NCBI GenBank assembly: GCA_017645985.1
Contig: JAGCNK010000149.1
Location: 1-10,702, forward strand
DNA length: 10,702 nucleotides
Direction: 5' to 3'
DNA from: Bacteroidales bacterium
GTDB taxonomy: Bacteria; Bacteroidota; Bacteroidia; Bacteroidales; UBA3824
Shown here: positions 1 to 5,422 of the stretch, one piece after another
Layout of the letters: every line of letters starts with the position of its first letter
Numbering within the stretch: position 1 is the first letter of the stretch
Notes under the pieces: generated by a model
The model's database searches: none
What the model was told of the DNA's origin: nothing
The model's input: the letters and a program-made list of their open reading frames with translations, nothing else
Program-made: the position numbers and the translations under genes

Positions 1-46
1 GGTCAACTTATAAAAACTGTATGGACTGCGGAGAATGAAGAATTGT

Positions 47-123
47 TGGCGGTCCGGACGAGACTCGAACTCGCGACCCCATGCGTGACAGGCATGTATT
101 CTAACCAACTGAACTACCGAACC
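47..123 (-). tRNA. tRNA-Asp (GTC), second copy
   Basis: On the minus strand this 77-base segment folds as a standard cloverleaf. The acceptor strand GGTTCGG pairs with CCGGACC (one G-U pair), followed by discriminator G and an encoded CCA. The T loop carries GTTCGAGTC. The seven-base anticodon loop is CTGTCAC, with anticodon GTC at plus-strand 87-89, so it reads Asp codons. It is identical to the copy at 154-230 and lies downstream of it in the same transcript, 30 bases away. It has no promoter box of its own. Confidence 0.97.
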
Positions 124-153
124 AAAAAATAATCAAATAACCTTTTAAATTGT

Positions 154-230
154 TGGCGGTCCGGACGAGACTCGAACTCGCGACCCCATGCGTGACAGGC
201 ATGTATTCTAACCAACTGAACTACCGAACC
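154..230 (-). tRNA. tRNA-Asp (GTC), first copy
   Basis: This 77-base tRNA gene on the minus strand has anticodon GTC (plus-strand 194-196), a complete acceptor stem, discriminator G and an encoded 3' CCA. It is the promoter-proximal member of a tandem pair, and a TTTG-N19-TACCTTTG promoter lies 22 bases upstream. The sequence is identical base for base to the copy at 47-123, which points to a recent duplication or gene conversion. Confidence 0.97.
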
Positions 231-251
231 TAATTCCTTTGTTTTGCGGTG

Positions 252-282
252 CAAAGGTACACCTATTTGCGTAACGTACAAA
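252..282 (-). promoter_or_regulatory. Bacteroidota-type promoter of the tRNA-Asp pair
   Basis: On the minus strand, TTTG (plus 279-282) is followed by 19 bases and then TACCTTTG (plus 252-259). This matches the -33/-7 arrangement of the Bacteroidota housekeeping sigma factor. Transcription would start near 245 and run into the tRNA at 230. The -7 box is the same octamer, with the same spacing, as in the tmRNA promoter at 9994-10024. Confidence 0.85.
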
Positions 283-356
283 TTTTTTGAACGCTTTTTT
301 TTGATTTTTTGTGATTTTTTTTTCTATGCAGTTTGTTTGCGCTGATTGTTAGTGCG

Positions 357-926
357 TTATTTCATACCTTTTACGTGTCCCGCTTTGTAAAAATGCTCTT
401 TGTAGTAGGTAGAATTGAGGTTGTCTACCTTAACACCGATGTTTTTCGATGTAGCGGCGTGCGCAAAATTGTCTTGTCCGAGGTAGATGCCTACGTGGTA
501 AATCTTGCCTTTATCGTCGGCAAAGAACAGAATATCACCGCATTTGATATTGTTGCGGCTTACTACGTCAACGTTTTTGATAATGTCGTACGACGAGCGG
601 TTCAACTGGATGCCGTAAACTGTTTTGTAAACCTGCGTAACAAATCCGCTGCAGTCGGTTCCTACGCCTTTCTGATTGGAGGCGTATTTGTAGGGTGTGC
701 CTATCCATTCCGAAATCTCTTTCAAAAGTGCCAGATCTTCAGTGCCTTTGAACTGCGTCTGCAGTTTTGTGCCGTATTTCTTGTATTCGTCGGCTTTTGA
801 CGAAGTGGTTGTTTTGGTGGTTGTGGGTTTGGTGGTGGTTGTCTTCGATGACGAAGAGCAACTCTGTGCGTTTACTGCGGCGTATGCTATCATAAGTATC
901 GCGGCAAATTTTACTAATGCTTTCAT
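357..926 (-). CDS. Secreted NlpC/P60 family peptidase
   Basis: This encodes 189 residues from the ATG at 924-926. Residues 1-20 form a signal peptide (basic start, hydrophobic core, AVNA cleavage site). A cysteine follows at position 23 in AQSC; the residues before it are a poor lipobox, so a lipoprotein is possible but unproven. Residues 24-44 are a Ser/Thr/Lys-rich linker. The NlpC/P60 domain covers about 60-189: catalytic Cys92 in TDCSGF, His144 in HVGIYLG, and His156 as the third polar residue. Family members are papain-like enzymes that cut peptidoglycan stem peptides, usually between D-Glu and a diamino acid, so a periplasmic cell-wall hydrolase is likely. An in-frame ATG at 959 would bury the signal peptide and overlap the upstream gene, so 926 is preferred. 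It is the last gene of a three-gene operon, 7 bases after the DUF5063-like gene. Confidence 0.9.
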   Translation of the reverse strand: MKALVKFAAILMIAYAAVNAQSCSSSSKTTTTKPTTTKTTTSSKADEYKKYGTKLQTQFKGTEDLALLKEISEWIGTPYKYASNQKGVGTDCSGFVTQVYKTVYGIQLNRSSYDIIKNVDVVSRNNIKCGDILFFADDKGKIYHVGIYLGQDNFAHAATSKNIGVKVDNLNSTYYKEHFYKAGHVKGMK

Positions 927-933
927 TGTACTG

Positions 934-1572
934 TTAGATTTTTTTATGATAGTTTTCAAAAAAATTATTTATCAGGCTGTTGCCGTTGTATTCGGGTTGG
1001 GGGGTTGTTGTAGAGACGCGATTAATCGCGTCTCTACCAATATCGGCGGTGTCCTCGTCGTTATCGTCGTCGGTGTTGAGATATGCGGCACGGTGAAGGG
1101 CTGCTTGTAGCGATATTAGCCTCATTCCCCAGTAGTCTTTGAAATTGCCAACACATTGAATAAGTGCGGCTTTCATTGCCTCTTCAGATCCTGAACGGTA
1201 GTTTTCGGCAAAGTTTTTAAGGTCTTGGTATATGTCGGCGGCGCATTCCGAAATCTCTGCCTGTTCGTATTCGGCGTAGTTGTCTTCGGAAGGAAAAATG
1301 TTGATGTAGCCGTCAACAGAGCCGAGACGCTGCGATGTCTTGTTTTTGATATACTCGTAGTCGTATTCCGACAGAAAAATCTCAGCCTCGCCGTCGGCAT
1401 ATTCGTCGGTCTGGGGCAGCATAGCGGCTTTGAGGTATAGCAGTGGGAGAATTTTCTGCATTTTGGCAACGAACTCGCGGCGGGTGAACTTTTCGGATTT
1501 TTCCAAAAAGGCGCAATATTCGTTGGCTACGGTAAGAAACTCGATTGTGTTTTTGTCTAATATGTTTTCCAT
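934..1572 (-). CDS. DUF5063-like protein with a palindrome-encoded tail insert
   Basis: This is a 212-residue protein with no signal peptide or membrane segment, rich in acidic and aromatic residues and probably cytoplasmic and helical. The N-terminal part (FLTVANEYCAFLE, about 13-25) and the region around residue 155 (DYWGMRLISLQAALH) resemble my memory of the DUF5063 family, common in Bacteroidota and without a known function. That assignment comes from recall, not a search. After about residue 165 the protein has a low-complexity acidic stretch (NTDDDNDED), then GRDAINRVST (about 179-188), which is the translation of a perfect 28-bp palindrome, and then a short tail. It lies 6 bases after the SPOR-like gene and 7 bases before the NlpC/P60 gene. 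The original C-terminus was probably shorter or different. Confidence 0.8.
   Translation of the reverse strand: MENILDKNTIEFLTVANEYCAFLEKSEKFTRREFVAKMQKILPLLYLKAAMLPQTDEYADGEAEIFLSEYDYEYIKNKTSQRLGSVDGYINIFPSEDNYAEYEQAEISECAADIYQDLKNFAENYRSGSEEAMKAALIQCVGNFKDYWGMRLISLQAALHRAAYLNTDDDNDEDTADIGRDAINRVSTTTPQPEYNGNSLINNFFENYHKKI
1010..1037. repeat. Perfect 28-bp palindromic element inside a CDS
   Basis: The left arm GTAGAGACGCGATT (1010-1023) is followed without a gap by its exact reverse complement (1024-1037). In RNA this would form a hairpin of up to 14 base pairs, less the loop. It looks like a dispersed REP- or MITE-like palindrome of the kind scattered through Bacteroidota and cyanobacterial genomes. 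It reads in frame through the DUF5063-like gene as GRDAINRVST. Only one copy is present in this window, so its dispersed nature is inferred. Confidence 0.85.
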
Positions 1573-1578
1573 AATTAA

Positions 1579-2118
1579 TTATTCTTCAAGACGATAGAGA
1601 GTTTTGGCCTCTTCGGCGTCGATGCTTTCGGCAAAAGGACCGATTGCCAGGGTTTTGAATGCGAGACTCTCGCGGAGCACGTCGCTGAACTCTTTTTCAG
1701 TGCCTTCTGCCACGCGTGCCGCCATACGTTCAAACTGGTATGCGTGAGCACGTTCGGTGATGTTCACTTTTACGAGAAACCATGCTCGGTTCTGGTTTGT
1801 GGCGCGGGGTGTGATGGTGTCGTTCACCATTTTGTAGAGTTTGAGGGCGTCCTGAGCCTGGTTGTAGGTCTTGAACGGTCCTACGGCTATCGACTGTCCC
1901 GAGGCGGTGCATTTCCACAGAGCCTTTGAGAATGCCTTGATGCTTCCGTTTGATATTTTGGCAGAGTAGGGGCGCACGCCGTACTGCTTTTGGTGACTGT
2001 GCTTGTCTGTCTGATTGAATACCTTCACGTTGAACCAGAAAATTTCGTTGTCTTGTGCCGAAAGGTTTGCGCTGATGGCTATCAAAATGGCTGTGAGTAT
2101 GGTTGTTATGGTTTTCAT
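1579..2118 (-). CDS. Secreted protein with two SPOR-like repeats
   Basis: This is a 179-residue protein. Residues 1-21 form a signal peptide ending NLSA before QDNE, so the mature protein is periplasmic or exported. The rest consists of two diverged copies of one module of about 65-70 residues. Copy one runs about 27-96, opening FWFNVKV, with IAVGPF at 77-82 and ending ALKLY. Copy two runs about 112-176, opening AWFLVKV, with LAIGPF at 157-162 and ending AKTLY. The pattern of a starting beta strand (WFxVKV), helix, then a G-P-F strand and turn followed by a helix with regularly spaced Ala/Leu resembles SPOR domains, which bind denuded peptidoglycan glycan strands. I saw this by eye and it needs a profile search. 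It is the first gene of the operon leading to the NlpC/P60 hydrolase, which fits a cell-wall role. Confidence 0.75.
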   Translation of the reverse strand: MKTITTILTAILIAISANLSAQDNEIFWFNVKVFNQTDKHSHQKQYGVRPYSAKISNGSIKAFSKALWKCTASGQSIAVGPFKTYNQAQDALKLYKMVNDTITPRATNQNRAWFLVKVNITERAHAYQFERMAARVAEGTEKEFSDVLRESLAFKTLAIGPFAESIDAEEAKTLYRLEE

Positions 2119-2205
2119 AGTTTTGTGGGTTTTATGGTTTTAGATAGATAACATCAGATTTTGTCTTTTTATTGTACTATATATATTAAGGTGTGTTAAC
2201 AGGCG

Positions 2206-3681
2206 TCATCGGACAAACCGCTGCTTGGGCAATCGGTAGATTTTTAACTCCTTGGCAAATTCGTAGTTTTTGTAATCCCTTACTACAAAGCGTATTACAT
2301 TAACACCGTTGGTGAGCGCCACGTCGTACGACAGCGGAAAATCGCAACCAGCCTCACGGTCGGCGGCTGTGGGTTTGATAAAGTCGTTCTCGTCGATCTG
2401 CAGCTGTCCGTTGACATACACCTTCACATTTATAGGAATACCGAAGCTGTTGAGGCAGAGGGTCACGTTCATAGCGCTGGCAGTGGTGGCCGACACCGAG
2501 TCGGATGGAAAATGAAACTGCAGCTCGGTACGTTCGGCGTTTACCATCTTGAGCACGCCAAAATCCCATCCCTTGCCCAGCGAGTTGGTGGTGCCGGCAA
2601 GCAGAAGTCCGTTGTCGCGGGTCTCTACCACGCATTTTGAATAGTCCTGGCTTTTTCGTTTAAACACATAGTCCCACATCTCGTTGCCACGCGAGTCGTA
2701 TTTGACAAGAAGGAAGTTTGAGATATCGCGTATATTTGACTTTGAGAATCCGCTCATGACAAACGCTCCGTCGTAGGTTTCGGTCACCGATGTGGCCTCC
2801 TCCCAGTTCTCATTGCCGTAGGTGTTTACCCAGAGGGTGTCGCCGTTGTTGTCGAGCTTAAGGATGATGGCGTCGTAGTCGGTGATGGAGTAAGCCCTTG
2901 TGAATCCTGCCACTACGATATTGCTGTCGCGTGTGGCTATTACCGCCTGTCCCGAACACCAGTCGTTGAAGTCGAACCATTGCATCCATTTTTCTTCGCC
3001 GTGACGGTCTAACTTGATGTCAATCATATTTTTACGACCGCCCTTGTCGCTGCCGATGTATCCTGTTACCACAAAATCGCCGTCGTAGGTTTGCGCAATG
3101 CCGAGCGCCCGGTTTTCGTCGCCTTCCATAAACTGCTTGTCCCACAGTTTGTTGCCGTCCTCGTCGAGACGAAGCATATACCACGACGGTTTTCCTTCGT
3201 GGTTCGACGTGGTATATCCCGCAATGGCGTAACCGTGGTCTTTGGTTTCGATGATTTTGTAGCCTTCCTCGTCGCCCGATCCGCCGTAGAGCTTTTGCCA
3301 GATAACGTTGCCGAGCGTGTCGAGTTTCATAACCAGGAGGTTGCTCTGAACCTCGCGTTTGCGTATGGCGTATCCAGCCAGCACAATGCAGCTGTCGTAA
3401 GTCTGCACCATACTGTTAACAGCCGAAGTGGCGTAGTCGGCGTATATTTTGCCCCACCGTCCGCTGCCGTCGGGATGAAGTTTCACAAGCCAGAGGCTTC
3501 GTTCCTGCTGTTTTGCGTATCCGCCCACGAGAAAGTCGCCGTCGCGAGTCTCAATGCAGCAGTTGGCCTCGTCCCATCCGTCGCCGCCGAATCCGTGCGC
3601 CCATTCCACATTGTACTGGGCTTGGCTTTCTGCGGCTGCCAAGATGCCTAAGGTCAATAGTATGTATAATAATCCTCTCAT
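2206..3681 (-). CDS. Secreted seven-repeat (probable beta-propeller) protein
   Basis: This is a 491-residue protein with a signal peptide at 1-21 (cleavage before QYNVEW). Residues 27 to about 388 are seven tandem repeats of about 52 residues. Each has the pattern E-T-x-D-G-x-[FY]-x-[VI]-x-G-[YF], then a strand ending [LM]-x-[LI]-K-L-D-x-x-G-N, then W. The closing Trp occurs at 76, 128, 180, 232, 284 and 336, exactly 52 apart. Seven such four-strand units suggest a seven-bladed beta-propeller. Residues about 390-491 look like an Ig-like beta domain (NVKVYVNGQ, GVNVIRFVVRD). I see no T9SS C-terminal sorting domain (no PNPF or GxYxxRL motif), so export beyond the periplasm is not indicated. The ligand or enzymatic role is unknown. 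A -7 box lies 23 bases upstream of the start. The gene is 87 bases before the SPOR-like gene on the same strand and may be cotranscribed with it. Confidence 0.85.
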   Translation of the reverse strand: MRGLLYILLTLGILAAAESQAQYNVEWAHGFGGDGWDEANCCIETRDGDFLVGGYAKQQERSLWLVKLHPDGSGRWGKIYADYATSAVNSMVQTYDSCIVLAGYAIRKREVQSNLLVMKLDTLGNVIWQKLYGGSGDEEGYKIIETKDHGYAIAGYTTSNHEGKPSWYMLRLDEDGNKLWDKQFMEGDENRALGIAQTYDGDFVVTGYIGSDKGGRKNMIDIKLDRHGEEKWMQWFDFNDWCSGQAVIATRDSNIVVAGFTRAYSITDYDAIILKLDNNGDTLWVNTYGNENWEEATSVTETYDGAFVMSGFSKSNIRDISNFLLVKYDSRGNEMWDYVFKRKSQDYSKCVVETRDNGLLLAGTTNSLGKGWDFGVLKMVNAERTELQFHFPSDSVSATTASAMNVTLCLNSFGIPINVKVYVNGQLQIDENDFIKPTAADREAGCDFPLSYDVALTNGVNVIRFVVRDYKNYEFAKELKIYRLPKQRFVR

Positions 3682-3704
3682 TTGGATCCGTTGTTTTTGC
3701 TATG

Positions 3705-3712
3705 CAAATATA
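3705..3712 (-). promoter_or_regulatory. -7 box upstream of the seven-repeat protein
   Basis: On the minus strand these bases read TATATTTG, a match to the Bacteroidota -7 consensus TAnnTTTG, 23 bases before the ATG at 3681. I see no good TTTG -33 element at the expected distance, so the call rests on the -7 box alone. Confidence 0.6.
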
Positions 3713-3828
3713 TTAAAATGACATTGAAAAAAGAGTAAATGTTGCTTTTTTTCGCTTTTTTGATATTTATTTTTAACATTTCAACGTTTCTGTTCGTAGA
3801 TATTAGATATAAATAATAACTAAGAGCA

Positions 3829-3951
3829 ATGTATATAGATCTGATACTCACTTTGTTAATAGTAGCCGTTGGATATTATATGGCTACCGACACGCGGAGA
3901 AATAATTTCGAGAGCCGAGGCGCCAAAAAATTGTCGGGCGCAAAAAAATAA
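3829..3951 (+). CDS. Possible 40-residue single-pass membrane peptide
   Basis: This is a short open frame, ATG at 3829-3831 and TAA at 3949-3951. Residues about 3-19 are almost entirely hydrophobic (IDLILTLLIVAVGYYMA) and would make one transmembrane helix. The remaining 21 residues are strongly basic (TRRNNF, GAKK, GAKK) and would stay in the cytoplasm by the positive-inside rule. It lies on the same strand as, and 34 bases before, the tRNA nucleotidyltransferase gene. The -7 box for that gene sits just after this stop, so the two need not share a transcript. I recognise no family, and I see no clear promoter box upstream. The membrane-peptide composition is the main support; chance cannot be excluded. 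Confidence 0.4.
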   Translation: MYIDLILTLLIVAVGYYMATDTRRNNFESRGAKKLSGAKK

Positions 3952-3955
3952 TTGC

Positions 3956-3963
3956 TATTTTTG
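3956..3963 (+). promoter_or_regulatory. -7 box upstream of the tRNA nucleotidyltransferase / porU unit
   Basis: TATTTTTG matches the Bacteroidota TAnnTTTG -7 consensus and ends 22 bases before the ATG at 3986. A TTG at 3931-3933 lies 22 bases upstream, slightly too far for a standard -33 element. The implied 5' leader is short, about 16 bases. Confidence 0.55.
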
Positions 3964-3985
3964 CGGCAAATAATAGTAAATCGAA

Positions 3986-5422
3986 ATGACAAATCTGCGG
4001 CACAAACTTACCAATCCTGTGTTTGGACAAATAGCACAGGTGGCAAATAGCAACAAATTAGAAACTTACGTTATCGGCGGCTATGTACGCGACCTGATTT
4101 TGGATATTCCGTCAAAAGACATCGACTTTGTGGTGGCTGGCAGCGGAATAGACCTGGCGCAAAAGGTGGCCGATTATCTCCACTGCAAAAACGTGCAGTA
4201 TTTCAAGAACTTCGGCACGGCGATGGTTCGTTACCGTGGCGTAGAACTCGAATTTGTGGGTGCCCGCAAGGAGTCGTACGACCGAAACTCACGCAAACCT
4301 ATTGTTGAAAACGGAACTATCCACGACGACCAGCTGCGCCGCGATTTCACCATCAACGCACTGGCTATTTCGTTAAACCAGAGCAATTTCGGAGAACTCA
4401 CCGACCCGTTCGACGGTCTCGGCGACTTGCAGCGTGGCATTATCAGGACTCCGCTCGACCCCGACATCACATTCTCCGACGACCCTCTGCGTATGCTGCG
4501 TGCCATCAGGTTTGCCTGCAGGCTGAATTTTACCATCTTTAAGGAGACAGAGGAGGCTATCGCACGCAACGCCAAACGTTTGGAGATAGTGTCGAAAGAG
4601 CGTATCGTGGACGAGCTCAACAAGATTATGGCTACTGCGAAACCCTCGCGCGGATTCATGCTGCTGATGCAGACCGGACTGCTCGACCTTATTCTGCCCC
4701 AGCTGGTGAAACTTAAAGGCGTGGAGATCAAGGAGGGAAAAGGACATAAGGATAATTTTCTTCATACATTGCAAGTGCTTGACAATGTGGCTTCTATGAG
4801 CGACAATATCTGGCTGCGCTGGGCTGCGTTGTTTCACGATATTGCCAAACCAAACGTCAAGAAGTTTGTCAACGGCACATGGACTTTCCACAGCCACGAG
4901 TTCCTGGGCGCAAAGATGATTCCGCAGATTTTTAAGCAGATGAAGCTGCCGCTCAACGAAAAGATGAAGTATGTGCAGAAACTTGTGGGAATGCACCACC
5001 GCGCCATACCCATCTCAAACGACGAAATTACCGATTCGGCAGTTCGCAGGCTTATTTACGACGCAGGCGACGACCTCGACGACCTGCTGATTCTATGCCG
5101 AGCCGACATCACCTCAAAAATAGAGGAGAAACGAAACCGTTTTCTCAATAACTATAATATTGTAGGTCAGAAGATTAAGGAATTGGAAGCCAAAGACTTC
5201 CGCCGCAACTGGCAGCCGCCCATCGACGGCAACTATATCATGCGCACTTTTGACATACAGCCCTGCCGCAGTGTGGGTGTTATCAAAGACTGCATCAAAG
5301 AATCCATTCTCGACGGCAAAATCGAAAACAGTTTTGAGGCGGCTTACGACCTTATGATTCAAAAAGGAGTGGAGCTCGGGTTGACGGCGGTGCATCCAAA
5401 TTTAGATCCTAATACATTGTGA
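3986..5422 (+). CDS. cca: CCA-adding-type tRNA nucleotidyltransferase with HD domain
   Basis: This is a 478-residue cytoplasmic enzyme of the class II poly(A) polymerase / CCA-adding family, expected to build or repair the 3' CCA of tRNAs from CTP and ATP. The head domain shows the nucleotidyltransferase signature GGYVRD (31-36) with the metal-binding pair DID (45-47). RRDFTINALA (118-127) is followed by DPFDG (140-144) and the DDPLRMLRAIRFACRL block (165-180), which position the nucleotide and the tRNA. The C-terminal half has an HD phosphohydrolase domain: His254 or His260, the HD pair 284-285 in LFHDIAKP, FHSHEF (301-306) and MHH (336-338). Such HD domains often give 2',3'-cyclic phosphodiesterase or phosphatase activity. 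Sequence alone cannot separate CCA-adding from A-adding or C-adding specificity. The stop overlaps the porU start by 4 bases, so the two genes are probably translationally coupled. Confidence 0.93.
   Translation: MTNLRHKLTNPVFGQIAQVANSNKLETYVIGGYVRDLILDIPSKDIDFVVAGSGIDLAQKVADYLHCKNVQYFKNFGTAMVRYRGVELEFVGARKESYDRNSRKPIVENGTIHDDQLRRDFTINALAISLNQSNFGELTDPFDGLGDLQRGIIRTPLDPDITFSDDPLRMLRAIRFACRLNFTIFKETEEAIARNAKRLEIVSKERIVDELNKIMATAKPSRGFMLLMQTGLLDLILPQLVKLKGVEIKEGKGHKDNFLHTLQVLDNVASMSDNIWLRWAALFHDIAKPNVKKFVNGTWTFHSHEFLGAKMIPQIFKQMKLPLNEKMKYVQKLVGMHHRAIPISNDEITDSAVRRLIYDAGDDLDDLLILCRADITSKIEEKRNRFLNNYNIVGQKIKELEAKDFRRNWQPPIDGNYIMRTFDIQPCRSVGVIKDCIKESILDGKIENSFEAAYDLMIQKGVELGLTAVHPNLDPNTL

Larger units (their letters stand above)
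41..230. repeat. 83-bp perfect direct repeat containing the tRNA-Asp genes
   Basis: Bases 41-123 and 148-230 are identical over 83 positions: the whole 77-base tRNA gene plus six bases of 3' flank (AATTGT on the plus strand). The 24-base spacer (124-147) is AT-rich and unique. The identity stops exactly at the tRNA 5' end. Confidence 0.95.

Noticed and set aside
1..46. Left edge checked for a further tRNA or terminator
   Set aside because: No cloverleaf, stem with T tract or coding frame could be supported in these bases.
283..323. T-rich run as a terminator or switch
   Set aside because: It has no stable stem before the T tract on the plus strand, and on the minus strand it is an A tract. 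It is probably just AT-rich DNA upstream of the tRNA promoter.
927..959. Upstream ATG at 959 as start of the NlpC/P60 gene
   Set aside because: It would put eleven residues before the signal peptide and overlap the upstream coding sequence. The ATG at 926 gives a normal signal peptide and a 7-base gap.
333..1110. Plus-strand open frames of 155 and 137 codons
   Set aside because: They are antisense to the NlpC/P60 and DUF5063-like genes, whose proteins have clear motifs. The plus frames have no recognisable domains, and their composition reflects the reverse complement of the real genes.
4231..4999. Minus-strand open frames of 166 and 208 codons
   Set aside because: They lie antisense to the tRNA nucleotidyltransferase, whose catalytic motifs are intact across the same region.
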